A DNA stretch of 64,000 nt from Shewanella yunxiaonensis (GTDB lineage: Bacteria; Pseudomonadota; Gammaproteobacteria; Enterobacterales; Shewanellaceae), in the NCBI RefSeq assembly GCF_018223345.1, contig NZ_CP073587.1, forward strand, positions 283,001-347,000, in the 5' to 3' direction. Shown one piece after another: positions 45,623 through 55,089 of this stretch (within the stretch, counting starts at the first letter, position 1; the number at the start of each line of letters is the position of its first letter). Position numbers and translations under genes: made by a program. The notes under the pieces were generated by a model. It was not told the DNA's origin. It saw nothing but the letters and a program-made list of their open reading frames with translations, and did not search any database.

Positions 45623-48196
45623 TCAGGCTAACGCGGCTTTTGCGTGCGAATCTTCAGTCAAATTTTCTACTGAAGATTGCATTGTCGTGATGCCCAACTC
45701 CTGTAAACACTGTTGTTGTTCCTCAGAATTTACACCATCGGCAATCAGCTGCAGCTGTAATGATTCCGCACTGCGGCGGATGGCAGTCAATAGTTGTCGA
45801 TGTCGTTTGCTTTGAATGCCAGACGTTAATTCTGATTCAAGCTTCAAGCAACTGATCGGCAAAAACGACAATGTCAGCATCGAACTGTAACCACTACCAT
45901 AGTCAGCGATGCCGATGTTGACACCTAAATCTTTCAATGCTTCAAATCCATACACATGGTTATCGTGGTCTCGAGCTAACGCGATTTCATTGAAAAATAA
46001 GCACAGTTTATCGAGTGAAAAACGACAATTATCCAGACACAACACCAGATTTCTCAAAGCGTGTTTATAGGCTAAATGATGACTGCTAAGGGTGAGATGA
46101 ACTTTAACCTCTTCAGCTATTGGCAGTGAATCAAGTTCGTCATTCAGCAGTTCAATCACATAGCGATCGAACTCAAGCGGCAGGTTGGCTTGTTCTGCCA
46201 GTTGCACCAACTGGTGGTAATTGAGTAAGCCGTGCTGAGGATGCTGCCAGTATGGCTTGACATCAATAGCAATTGTTTTGCCACTGTTAGCGTCTCGCAC
46301 CGGAATATAAATTAAGCGCAATTGCTGGGATTCAAATGCCTGGCGTAAGTCATTTTCAAGTGTCAGGTCATGCATGAGTTGTTGATGGGATTTCTCATCA
46401 AAGACAACATAACATCCTTTACCACGAGTTTTGGCCATATACATGGCGGTGTCAGCATCACGTAATAGCGATTCACTGGATGTCTGCTGTGGATTATCAC
46501 ACAGTGATATACCAATACTGGCACCGGAATTAAAGTGTTGACCTGCCAATTCGAAAGGTCGCGACAGCTCGCAGAGTATTCGTTCGGCCACCTCTTTGGC
46601 GTCGTTGGTGTTGTAAAGGTTATCCAGCAGGATCACAAATTCATCGCCACCCAGGCGTGCCAGCAGGTCGTGATCGCGAATACACGTATTGAGACGTTTG
46701 GCTGTTTCTATCAGAAAATGGTCACCTTCCATATGCCCCAGCGTGTCATTGATCATTTTGAAACGATCGAGGTCGATGAATAGTAAGGCAAACTTATAAG
46801 AACGGTTTTGTGCAAACGTATCATTCAACCGTTCCATAAACATCTGACGGTTTGGCAGACCGGTAAGACTATCGTGCTTGGCATCATGGATCAGCTTTTG
46901 TTCGATGTGACGTCGCTGAGAGATCTCCTTTTGCAGCTCGACATTTGCCTGCGCCAGTTCCGTAGTGCGTGCTTGCACCATCTCTTCTAATTCTTCATTG
47001 GAGCGTTTAAGCGTCTCGGTCGCGAGTTTACGCTCAATCGCTGCTGCGATATGCTGTGACACGAAAGTCAGCAGTTCCAGATCTTTGAACTGATACTTCT
47101 GATCCATACTGAAACTGTACACGGCAAGCGCGCCTACCGCCTCACCTTGAATCAATAGTGGTATACCAATCCATTGCTGCATGGTTTGGGTGTGATTTAA
47201 ATCCGGTGCTTTACTGTATATCTCCCCTAGTTTGATGAGGTGTCGAATATCCTTTTGTGACAGTAATGTCGGTTTGCGGTGTCGCAGCAGGTATTCAACC
47301 AGCCCATCTTTCATTGGCCGGGGGATGGGCGCAACGCTGCTCAATTGTGAAACATAAAATGGAAATGACAGCGTGGTGGCTGATTCGTCTAACAGAGCGA
47401 TGTAACAGTTATTGGCAGGTAGCAAATGACTGATAATGTGGTGCAGCTCCACATAAAAGTCATGCATATCGAGGTTGGATGTCGCCAGATCTGCTATTTC
47501 AAATAATGACCGTTGCAGTCGTTCAGCACGACGTCGTTCATAGACTTCCTGTTTCAGCTTGTCGTATGCCTGACTCAACTCCTGCGTACGCTGCTGAATT
47601 GCGGTTTCGAGTTGTTCATGGTGTCGTAAACGCTCGAGCACTCCGGCAATGTGATGGCAAATGAATACCATCAACTCAACTTCAGTATCACCGTAGGAAA
47701 CTTCAGCTTTATAGCTTTGAACCACTAATGCGCCGATGGCTATCCCATTGTGCATAATCGGAACACCCAGCCATTGATGACAAGGAGAACCAAGATTGTC
47801 AATCTCGCCCTCAGCCTCCAGTCGGTCAGCAGTCGCTTCATCACATAATAATGGTCGTTGTGTGCGCAAAACGTAGCCGGTGAGTCCACGCTTCAACATA
47901 TCAGACAGGTTTTTATCCGGATACAGCTCGGTGGGATGAACATCTTTTTCATCCAAAAAAAATGGCAATTCCCACTGGTCCTGGTTTTTCAGCGCAATAT
48001 AGAAGTTATCAGCAGGAATGAGTTTTTTGAGATGATGATGTATCCCTTGATAGAAATCTTCCATACTGCTCACCGCATTGGCGATGTTGGAGATTTCCAG
48101 CAGTGCGTTTTGCGCTGATTCCGCACGTTTAAACTTGGCCGCCAGACGTTTCAGCCTGGAAACACGTTTTTCAAGCGATGACACGTCAGGATTCAT
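45623..48196 (-). CDS. GAF-GAF-GGDEF diguanylate cyclase with degenerate EAL domain
   Basis: About 857 residues, no signal peptide or membrane helix. Two GAF domains (about 30-200 and 230-400), a coiled coil, GGDEF (about 440-600) and an EAL-like domain (about 620-845). The GGDEF motif LARLGGDEF is intact and preceded by RDHD, a proper RxxD inhibitory site. In the EAL-like domain the catalytic residues are lost: DVKPYW stands for the EAL segment, LTLSS for the N-x-S metal ligand, IADYGSG for DDFGTG, LKLES for the Lys segment and IADGVNS for AEGVET. So it should be a soluble, product-inhibited cyclase with a non-catalytic EAL module that might bind c-di-GMP or a partner. The ATG at 48196 has AAGGA ten bases upstream; a TTG at 48229 is in frame. 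Confidence 0.9.
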   Translation of the reverse strand: MNPDVSSLEKRVSRLKRLAAKFKRAESAQNALLEISNIANAVSSMEDFYQGIHHHLKKLIPADNFYIALKNQDQWELPFFLDEKDVHPTELYPDKNLSDMLKRGLTGYVLRTQRPLLCDEATADRLEAEGEIDNLGSPCHQWLGVPIMHNGIAIGALVVQSYKAEVSYGDTEVELMVFICHHIAGVLERLRHHEQLETAIQQRTQELSQAYDKLKQEVYERRRAERLQRSLFEIADLATSNLDMHDFYVELHHIISHLLPANNCYIALLDESATTLSFPFYVSQLSSVAPIPRPMKDGLVEYLLRHRKPTLLSQKDIRHLIKLGEIYSKAPDLNHTQTMQQWIGIPLLIQGEAVGALAVYSFSMDQKYQFKDLELLTFVSQHIAAAIERKLATETLKRSNEELEEMVQARTTELAQANVELQKEISQRRHIEQKLIHDAKHDSLTGLPNRQMFMERLNDTFAQNRSYKFALLFIDLDRFKMINDTLGHMEGDHFLIETAKRLNTCIRDHDLLARLGGDEFVILLDNLYNTNDAKEVAERILCELSRPFELAGQHFNSGASIGISLCDNPQQTSSESLLRDADTAMYMAKTRGKGCYVVFDEKSHQQLMHDLTLENDLRQAFESQQLRLIYIPVRDANSGKTIAIDVKPYWQHPQHGLLNYHQLVQLAEQANLPLEFDRYVIELLNDELDSLPIAEEVKVHLTLSSHHLAYKHALRNLVLCLDNCRFSLDKLCLFFNEIALARDHDNHVYGFEALKDLGVNIGIADYGSGYSSMLTLSFLPISCLKLESELTSGIQSKRHRQLLTAIRRSAESLQLQLIADGVNSEEQQQCLQELGITTMQSSVENLTEDSHAKAALA

Positions 48197-48417
48197 TAAT
48201 TGTCGGTCCTTCAACATGATCTTGGCCAAGTCAGGGAGATAGCTTAAATAAGAGTTGTAAAATAATTGTGTAATTCAGTTAGCTAGTGCGTACAAATAGC
48301 ACGATTTTAAATGTACTCCAAGTCAAATTTTTGGCAAACGTCAGAAGTGCTTTGGCTACCCGTCTGGTTGATAAAGCTAAAAGTTGAACACTCAGGAGAA
48401 AAAATACAAAACAAAGG

Positions 48418-48446
48418 TAGACTCATTCTCTAATAACCCCTACTAT
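48418..48446 (+). promoter_or_regulatory. tRNA operon promoter
   Basis: TAGACT (48418-48423), 17 bp, TACTAT (48441-48446), followed by a GC-rich discriminator (GCGGCGC), a feature of stringently controlled stable-RNA promoters. The first tRNA begins about 20 bp downstream. Confidence 0.6.
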
Positions 48447-48466
48447 ATGCGGCGCTGACACGGTGG

Positions 48467-48543
48467 GCGCCCATAGCTCAGCTGGATAGAGCGCACCCCT
48501 CCGGAGGGTGAGGCCGAGGGTTCAAATCCTTCTGGGCGCACCA
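48467..48543 (+). tRNA. tRNA-Arg (anticodon CCG)
   Basis: A 77-nt cloverleaf with acceptor GCGCCCA / TGGGCGC, D-arm AGCTCAGCTGGATAGAGC, anticodon stem CACCC / GGGTG with CCG at 48501-48503, T-loop GGTTCAAAT and an encoded CCA. It reads CGG codons. Confidence 0.97.
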
Positions 48544-48577
48544 GCTTAATGAGCACATCGAGTCAGAGTAAGCAGTG

Positions 48578-48653
48578 GTGGCTGTAGCTCAGTTGGTAGA
48601 GTCCCGGATTGTGATTCCGGTTGTCGTGGGTTCGAGCCCCATCAGCCACCCCA
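48578..48653 (+). tRNA. tRNA-His (anticodon GTG)
   Basis: A 76-nt cloverleaf with acceptor GTGGCTG / CAGCCAC, an additional G at 48577 that can supply the G-1 identity base, anticodon GTG at 48611-48613, T-loop GGTTCGAGC and an encoded CCA. Confidence 0.97.
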
Positions 48654-48767
48654 TTTCCTTTCTTGTATTGAGTCCCAAAGGATAATGCCAGCGTTCAGAA
48701 ATCATCTGAACCGGTATCCCTGACGCTTCAAGGAAGAAAATAGGTAGCATTAACGTGTGCAAGTTTT

Positions 48768-48844
<77 letters not shown>

Positions 48845-48889
48845 ATTTATTACTGCTTTTGCGATAGATGTGAAAGCAGCACAGTTTTA

Positions 48890-48966
<77 letters not shown>

Positions 48967-48971
48967 ATATC

Positions 48972-49006
48972 AAAAAGCCCCTGCAGTGCAGGGGCTTTTT
49001 CTTTTC
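48972..49006. terminator. bidirectional terminator, tRNA operon / bpf operon
   Basis: AAAAAGCCCCTGC / GCAGGGGCTTTTT with loop AGT. It ends the tRNA operon on + and the adhesin operon (after bpfD) on -. Confidence 0.93.
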
Positions 49007-49016
49007 ATCGCAAAGG

Positions 49017-50933
49017 TTAATCAATATTGACCGGTGGTGCGATATAGCCTTGATAACCTTGGATCTTAAGGAGTTCGAAACGCTGTAACTGCGTATCTTG
49101 CTGGATACCAGTAGCGATAACGTCTATGTCCAGCCCTCTGGCAACGTTTACCAGTGCACGACAGAGCTCGGCATTATGTTGGTTATCATCAAATTGTGCG
49201 AACGCCTGATCCAGTTTCACATAACTTGGGCGCAATGTTTGTAGATAGGTCATTGAGCCAAATTGGCGGCCAAAGTGGTCGATACCGAACGTTGCACCAT
49301 TATCACGGATCACGCTGCACAATGCTTCACTGGCTTTGCCATCGCTGTAAATACTGGCTTCTTGAATTTCAAATGCCAGACGACCATGGTGTGCACTTTC
49401 ACGCAGGTATTGGTTCAACCATTCGTGGAATTGTTGATCTCCAATGCTTTGATGTGTCAGGTTAACAGCGATAATTTGCGGACTCTTATCCAACAGCTTT
49501 TCTTCGATGATCTTTTCTATCAAACAGCGGTCCAGCATACTTCCCAGCGATAGCAGCTCAATGTAAGGCATAAACAGCCCAGCGTGTATCAGCTTGTCGC
49601 CCAGTTGTAACTGACAAAACAGCTCGTGGTGGATGATACCACTCTGGTCATAATGTTGTACCGGTTGCCAGCGAAACAGGAACTGCTTTTGATTAATCGC
49701 ATATGACAGCTTTTCGCGCCACTGTTCACGGGTAAACAGTTGTTGCTCGCCGGATTCGAACCAATGGTAAATCTTGCCAGCCTGCACTGCTTTCTGTAGT
49801 GCATTGTCCGCTTGTGCCAGCAGATCTGACGTGGTGCAGTGCTCCATTCGTTCGGCAATACCGATGGCGTAATCTTCATTCGGCTTGCAGTCTGCCTTAA
49901 TCATCTCCTGATTGATGGTGCGTATGAGTGTCTGCAAATATTTACTCAGTTGTTCCCGTTCGGCGTTCGTGACCAAAAACGCGAATTCGTAGGCGGCAAT
50001 ACGGGCGATAACAGAATCAAACTCGGTAAATGACTCTTGTAGTTTTGAGGCCAGCAGTTTGATGGTGGCATCGCGTACCTGATAACCATATTTGCTGTGG
50101 ACCTGTTCCAGCCAATCTAAGCGCACCAACATAATCGCACCGCTACCGGGTTCGCTGAGCCAACTGTTCAGGCGTGCCATCATGTATTGACGGTTAGGTA
50201 GATCCGACACCTGATCTACCAGGTTTTTCTTGCGGAGTGCCGTCACTTCTTCATCAAGTGAATTGAATATCTGTTTGAGTTGCGCTGACATACTGTTATA
50301 TGCGGTGACAACATCCCGTAACTCTAGCGTCTTTGGCAACGGCATGTCAGGGCCAAACTCGCGCTTGGCAATACTTTTGGCATGCTCTGCAATCTCATGT
50401 AACGGCTTAAGTATCCATGTCAGGCCCAGTCTGGCTGAGAATATTGCGATCAAAAACAGGATGGAGAACACGATGATGGTATTACTCATAATGCGCCACA
50501 GTTCGTGATAACCAAATCCGGGATGTGCGGTGATTTTTAATTTCGCTAACTGGATCCAACCGCTGGTAATGGTGGTTTCTTTTTCGATAGTGGGAAACAG
50601 ATCCAGATTAATGAACCATTGTGGAACATCATCAATACGAATGTCATTGTTCCAAGTTTGTTGTTTACCATCAACCAGCCAGGTCAATGTCACCTTACGG
50701 TAATAGCCACCTTCAAAGATCACATTCACCATAGTTTCTACGGTGGCCATATCGCCCGCTTCCAGGGCGGGCACTAACATCAAGCCAAGAGAGTGACTGA
50801 CGTTATTCAGATCAGACTCCATCTGTGATGCCAGGAAGTTGCGAGTTTCATTGAACTGTACATATCCGAGGCTGGCCACTACTAACAGGAACAGCCCAAA
50901 CAGTAAGGAATAAATCTGTCTAAACAAGGTCAT
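49017..50933 (-). CDS. bpfD: LapD-type c-di-GMP receptor (BpfD)
   Basis: 638 residues. Helix 1 (about 5-25), a periplasmic PAS-like output domain (26-150), helix 2 (about 150-175), HAMP, then degenerate GGDEF and EAL domains. GGDEF has become AAYEF near residue 313 and EAL has become ELF near 434, so neither enzyme activity is expected; c-di-GMP binding by the EAL domain signals outward. The periplasmic domain has a GW pair at residues 125-126 matching the Trp by which LapD captures LapG. In the Lap model, c-di-GMP-bound receptor sequesters the protease and keeps the adhesin on the surface. It is the last gene of the bpf operon, 8 bp after bpfG. Confidence 0.95.
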   Translation of the reverse strand: MTLFRQIYSLLFGLFLLVVASLGYVQFNETRNFLASQMESDLNNVSHSLGLMLVPALEAGDMATVETMVNVIFEGGYYRKVTLTWLVDGKQQTWNNDIRIDDVPQWFINLDLFPTIEKETTITSGWIQLAKLKITAHPGFGYHELWRIMSNTIIVFSILFLIAIFSARLGLTWILKPLHEIAEHAKSIAKREFGPDMPLPKTLELRDVVTAYNSMSAQLKQIFNSLDEEVTALRKKNLVDQVSDLPNRQYMMARLNSWLSEPGSGAIMLVRLDWLEQVHSKYGYQVRDATIKLLASKLQESFTEFDSVIARIAAYEFAFLVTNAEREQLSKYLQTLIRTINQEMIKADCKPNEDYAIGIAERMEHCTTSDLLAQADNALQKAVQAGKIYHWFESGEQQLFTREQWREKLSYAINQKQFLFRWQPVQHYDQSGIIHHELFCQLQLGDKLIHAGLFMPYIELLSLGSMLDRCLIEKIIEEKLLDKSPQIIAVNLTHQSIGDQQFHEWLNQYLRESAHHGRLAFEIQEASIYSDGKASEALCSVIRDNGATFGIDHFGRQFGSMTYLQTLRPSYVKLDQAFAQFDDNQHNAELCRALVNVARGLDIDVIATGIQQDTQLQRFELLKIQGYQGYIAPPVNID

Positions 50934-50941
50934 TGCCGCGG

Positions 50942-51646
50942 TTACTCCATCACCAATTTGGGCTTGCGCATGCGATCAGCCCCTAATCTGTATTTTAAAT
51001 CGTTCCACTTTTCCAATCGTGTGGCCGAGCCTGCGAGTACCCCGCGGCCTTTTTCTTTGTTGAGCCACAACTGTTTACCGTTAAAACTGTAGACAGGAAT
51101 AAGATCGGGTCGTTGGGTGGCGGGTTTAATCTGCGGATCCAGATTGTCGAGGATCAGCGGTATTGAACCTGGTGTCTCATAATAGGCCAATACCATGTGA
51201 TACTGATTAACACTGGTTGCTTTAACCATAGTGATGCGCATCTTGTCGTCCGGGACTCCTAACTGTAGTAGCGTAAAATACTTGGCAATAGAGAAATCTT
51301 CACAGTCTCCGCCATTGGCGCCAATAAACTCCAGCGGCGTTGCCCAGTAATTACTTACCCCCCATAACTTTATATCGTCTACAAAATTGAACAGGTTGAA
51401 GAAGTTATTAACGGTTGTAATCTTTTCTGTTGTTGTCTGGTCCTGTGCATCTCGCACAATATTGAACCAAGCCTTGGCGCGCAGTCCTGCTCGTGGTCCA
51501 TAGGTTTGCTCAAGAGAGGAGACAACAGAAGCTTCATTCAGGTCGGCATCGGCATACAACAGCGAAACAGCAAGCACCGAAGCCAACAAGGTGCAGTGGC
51601 AGACGTTCTTAACGCACTTGTATGTCAACAGCCTGCCACACACCAT
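50942..51646 (-). CDS. bpfG: LapG-type periplasmic cysteine protease (BpfG)
   Basis: 234 residues, bacterial transglutaminase-like cysteine proteinase. A signal sequence (about 1-35) is followed by the catalytic triad Cys115 in GGDCEDF, His150 in NQYHMV and Asp167 in LILDNLD. Asp114 and Glu116 next to the Cys correspond to calcium-binding residues in LapG. It cleaves the N-terminal retention module of the adhesin when BpfD releases it. The cleavage site would be near the adhesin N-terminus, outside this window. The Shine-Dalgarno is poor; the gene starts 18 bp after the OmpA-like lipoprotein gene, so coupling is possible. Confidence 0.95.
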   Translation of the reverse strand: MVCGRLLTYKCVKNVCHCTLLASVLAVSLLYADADLNEASVVSSLEQTYGPRAGLRAKAWFNIVRDAQDQTTTEKITTVNNFFNLFNFVDDIKLWGVSNYWATPLEFIGANGGDCEDFSIAKYFTLLQLGVPDDKMRITMVKATSVNQYHMVLAYYETPGSIPLILDNLDPQIKPATQRPDLIPVYSFNGKQLWLNKEKGRGVLAGSATRLEKWNDLKYRLGADRMRKPKLVME

Positions 51647-51663
51647 AATGAGAGATTAATTTC

Positions 51664-52269
51664 CTATTTGACTTCTTTGTCGACAGAATAAATTGTCCAC
51701 TTCATATCTGCCATCGTGTCTTCACCATTCACTTCAGCGATGACTCGACGATTGCGTTTTTGCGCCAATGCCGTGCCACTGGTATCCACGGGACGGTCAT
51801 AACTGTAACCGATTGCTGTCAATCGGTCATCAGCAATGCCAAATTGCTCGTGTAATACCTTCACGACAGCTGTTGCGCGGTTCTGTGACAATTCCAGGTT
51901 ATGATCATACGTACCGGTTTTACTGCAGTGTCCTTCAATAGTCACCTTAGTATGCGGGTACTGTTTCATAAAGTCTGCGATGGTTTGGATCTGGCTGTAG
52001 TATTGCGGATCGATGTAGAACGAGTCATTAGCAAAAAGTACTTTTAACTCAGAACGTTCATGGATTGGCTTCACTGTGCCACAACCATAGTTATCGACAT
52101 TGGCACCCTCTACCGTTCCCAAACATTTTTCACGTGCGACGATGACGCCATCGCGGTCATGATCATTTAGGTCGTAAACCTGCTTTGTAGGGGTATCCAT
52201 CGATACTGTATCCCGCATGGAGCATCCTGCCAGTAGCAGTAAGCTCATAAAAGTCAGTAACAGTTTCAT
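51664..52269 (-). CDS. OmpA-family lipoprotein of the bpf operon
   Basis: 201 residues. The lipoprotein signal has lipobox LLAGC (Cys16); a short acidic DxDxDG-type segment (DLNDHDRDGVI, possibly calcium-binding) follows, then an OmpA-like peptidoglycan-binding domain (about 75-190) with VTIEGHCSKTGT and LSQNRATAVVKVL. It probably anchors the outer membrane to peptidoglycan near the AggA exporter. Its stop-side neighbour is bpfG and its start touches the aggA stop, so it belongs to the same transcript. Confidence 0.9.
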   Translation of the reverse strand: MKLLLTFMSLLLLAGCSMRDTVSMDTPTKQVYDLNDHDRDGVIVAREKCLGTVEGANVDNYGCGTVKPIHERSELKVLFANDSFYIDPQYYSQIQTIADFMKQYPHTKVTIEGHCSKTGTYDHNLELSQNRATAVVKVLHEQFGIADDRLTAIGYSYDRPVDTSGTALAQKRNRRVIAEVNGEDTMADMKWTIYSVDKEVK

Positions 52270-53672
52270 TATTTGACCCCTCCTTCATATTCACGCTCGC
52301 CTTTCCAGACATCCGGCCTGGTTACACGTAATGAGTCGAGCAGTTGGCCTGTGGCATTGAGAATACGATATTTAGCAACAATCTCATCGAACTCTGCCCC
52401 CAGATAATCTTTACGAGCTTCAAACAGTTCGTTTTCAGTATCCAGTAAGTCCAATAAGGTGCGTTGACCAAGATTGAACTGTTGAGCATAGGCAACCTGA
52501 GTTTGTTTAGCGGCAATAACATGTTCGCGAATATATTGTTTTTGCGGTTCCAAAAACTCGTAGGCATTCCACGCGAGATTGACTCCTTCAACCACTTCAC
52601 GATGGGCGCGTTCGAGAATTTCTTTCGCTTCACCCAGCTTATAAGCGGTTTCTCTTTCACGGGAGACATCTTTACCACCCGCGAACAGGTTATATCGCAT
52701 CCGGACCATTGCTTGGACGTCGTTGTAATAGCCACCAACCCCTTCGACGAGGTAACTGTTGGTACCATCTTCACCGTCTAGGTTGTTGTTCCAATTACCA
52801 GAAACTTCTAAAGAGAATTTCGGATAATAGGTAGACTGCGCGGTTGAACGCTCATATTCTGCCGCTTGAATATCATGGCTGGCAGATTTGAGCACCGGAT
52901 GTTTCGTTTCCGCCATCTTGACGCCATCAGCGGCGTCTTTAGGGAGCATATCCGCATCTGGTACGGGGATGATCAGATTATCTGGCTCTTGGTGTGTCAC
53001 CCGATAAAACTGGCTTTTGGCATCGAGGAAATTGTTGCGCGCGGACATCACGTTAGAGTTGGCTCTCGCCAGACGGCCAGTGATCTGTGATAAATCAGCA
53101 GTGGATCCCAGACCTGAATCTGTACGCTGTTTGATTTGATCATAGATGTCCTGATGACTTTTCAGATTTTTTTCTGCCAGCGTCAGAACTTCTTGGGTTT
53201 TGATGTAGTTGAGGTAAACCTTAGCTACTTCCAGTGCTTTATCTTCGGCGGTTGCCATCAGATTCCATTGTTCAGCACTTGCCTCGTAACGCGTACGATT
53301 AACTTCGCTGCTGGTGTAGAACCCGTCAAACAGCATCTGTTGAATACTGACTCCAAACTCACCACGTTTCAGTTCGACTTCGTCGTCAGATGTTCCGGCA
53401 AGCTTTCGTCGGGTTGTCGGCGAGTCAGTCTTTTCGTAACCATAACCCGCAGTGACATCTACTGAAGGCATGTAGCCGGAATAAGCCTGACTGACAGCTT
53501 CTTCTTTAGCCTTAAATCTATTGAAAATGATTCTGATATCCGGATTAGAGTCCAGCGTCCTGGCGACGGCTTGTTCCAGGGTCTGACCGAACCCGGCACT
53601 GGGGAGCATCAGCGCAGTAATCGCCAACGCGAGGGCGCTGCGCCTTACCTGCCGATTCAATTTGATGTTCAT
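52269..53672 (-). CDS. aggA: TolC-family outer-membrane channel (AggA)
   Basis: 467 residues from the ATG at 53672, with GGAGG upstream; five further codons upstream are open but precede this site. A signal peptide (RRSALALAITALMLP, ending near AGFG) and two homologous outer-membrane efflux repeats with long helices and TolC signatures (LEQAVARTLDSNPDI, FNLGQRTLLDLLDTENELF). It forms the outer-membrane exit of the type I secretion system for the adhesin. It lies 34 bp after the HlyD gene and overlaps the lipoprotein start by one base. Confidence 0.95.
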   Translation of the reverse strand: MNIKLNRQVRRSALALAITALMLPSAGFGQTLEQAVARTLDSNPDIRIIFNRFKAKEEAVSQAYSGYMPSVDVTAGYGYEKTDSPTTRRKLAGTSDDEVELKRGEFGVSIQQMLFDGFYTSSEVNRTRYEASAEQWNLMATAEDKALEVAKVYLNYIKTQEVLTLAEKNLKSHQDIYDQIKQRTDSGLGSTADLSQITGRLARANSNVMSARNNFLDAKSQFYRVTHQEPDNLIIPVPDADMLPKDAADGVKMAETKHPVLKSASHDIQAAEYERSTAQSTYYPKFSLEVSGNWNNNLDGEDGTNSYLVEGVGGYYNDVQAMVRMRYNLFAGGKDVSRERETAYKLGEAKEILERAHREVVEGVNLAWNAYEFLEPQKQYIREHVIAAKQTQVAYAQQFNLGQRTLLDLLDTENELFEARKDYLGAEFDEIVAKYRILNATGQLLDSLRVTRPDVWKGEREYEGGVK

Positions 53673-53706
53673 GTTAAACCCCTCCAAGGTTTTTATTTCT
53701 TCAAGC

Positions 53707-55089
53707 CTAGCGTTCCCTTAACGCCGTTTCTTTGGCTCTCAGTATGGGATTAAGTATGTACTCAAGGACTGTCCTTTTCCCGGTAATCACATCAACAGAA
53801 GTTAGCATCCCGGGGATAATTGGCATCTTTGTGCCATCTTCTTTAGTTAAGCTAGAGCTCTCAGTTCTTACCTTAACTAAATAAAAGCTATTACCTTTGT
53901 CATCTTGGGTGGTATCTGCGCTAATTTGCTCCACAGTTCCTTTCAGGCCGCCATAACGGGTAAAGTCATAAGCAGTAACTTTCACCATGGCGGGTAAGCC
54001 CGGATGAAGAAATGCGATATCTTTCGGTAAAATTTTAGTTTCTATCAATAACTGATCTTCAGATGGCACAATCTCCATAATATTGACGCCAGGCTGAACG
54101 ACCCCGCCTAATGTATTGATACTAATTGTTTTTACTGTGCCATTCACTGGTGACACAATAATTGCCTTATTCACTTTATCTTGCGCACCCACCTGCGCCT
54201 CAGTCATTCGCGACAGCTTTGCCTGCATGTCATTGAGTTGTGCTCTAGCATCAGCGGCATATTGCAGCACAGCTTCACGACGTTTCAGAATCGCCTCGTC
54301 CATGGCTGCTTTTACCTTCGGGCGAGTAACTCGCAAGCTGGTAAGTTGTCCTTTAATATCATTCACGTTTCGTTCCAGTTTTAATAACTCTACTTCTGGC
54401 ACCACGCCTTTAGACGCGAGCGGTTTTGTCAGTTCCAGTTCTCGAGTTACCAGTTGAAAACTAGTATTCAACGTATTGATTTTAGACGATAGTTCTTCAT
54501 TTTCCTGCTGTCGTTGCTGAATTTGTCTAGCCAAGATTTCCACTTGGTTATTCAAGTTGTCCAAGCGGCCGTTGTATTGGTCAAGCTGGCTCTTTACCAA
54601 AGCAGGATCTTGCGTGTGCAAATCATCAGAAAACACGGGCGGCTTTTTGAGAATTTTGACCTGCTCACGCCAGTCCTGAGCAACATCAGAAATAAAGATA
54701 CTGTTTAGCTCGGCGGATAACCGGATGACATTGGCCCTTAAGGTATAGACCTCTTGCTGTTGCTGAGCTGCATCGGCACGGAAGCGCGTATCATCGATAC
54801 GTACCAGTGGTTGGCCTTTCTTAACCAACATGCCTTCCTGTACATAAAGTTCTTGCAGGATCCCACCGTCCAAACTCTGAATCACCTGAACCTGAGACGA
54901 CGGAATCACTTTTCCCACACCTCTCGTCACGCGATCGAGCGTGGCAAAAGCGGACCACAGGATGAAACACAGCATCATCGTTGCCATCGCCCAGATAATC
55001 AGTTTGTGGCTGGAAGGGGCCTCGGTTAGCATGGCGCCATATACATCGTCCACCATTTCCAGGTCGCTGGCAGTGAGATGTTTACTCAT
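53707..55089 (-). CDS. HlyD/LapC-type membrane fusion protein
   Basis: 460 residues. A short cytoplasmic N-terminus, one membrane helix (about 30-50), a barrel/lipoyl segment (VQVIQSLDGGILQELYVQEG, about 75-95), long coiled coils (100-280) and the C-terminal HlyD signature region (IPGMLTSVDVITGKRTVLEY). It bridges the ABC transporter and AggA in adhesin export. Its start overlaps the ABC transporter stop by 8 bp, indicating translational coupling. Confidence 0.95.
   Translation of the reverse strand: MSKHLTASDLEMVDDVYGAMLTEAPSSHKLIIWAMATMMLCFILWSAFATLDRVTRGVGKVIPSSQVQVIQSLDGGILQELYVQEGMLVKKGQPLVRIDDTRFRADAAQQQQEVYTLRANVIRLSAELNSIFISDVAQDWREQVKILKKPPVFSDDLHTQDPALVKSQLDQYNGRLDNLNNQVEILARQIQQRQQENEELSSKINTLNTSFQLVTRELELTKPLASKGVVPEVELLKLERNVNDIKGQLTSLRVTRPKVKAAMDEAILKRREAVLQYAADARAQLNDMQAKLSRMTEAQVGAQDKVNKAIIVSPVNGTVKTISINTLGGVVQPGVNIMEIVPSEDQLLIETKILPKDIAFLHPGLPAMVKVTAYDFTRYGGLKGTVEQISADTTQDDKGNSFYLVKVRTESSSLTKEDGTKMPIIPGMLTSVDVITGKRTVLEYILNPILRAKETALRER

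Noticed and set aside
48654-48767. Degenerate tRNA-Leu in the His-Pro spacer
   Set aside because: A hairpin is visible, but I could not assemble acceptor, anticodon and T arms of a class II tRNA.
49017-50933. BpfD as an active diguanylate cyclase/phosphodiesterase
   Set aside because: GGDEF is AAYEF and EAL is ELF; the architecture and GW pair match the LapD receptor, not an enzyme.
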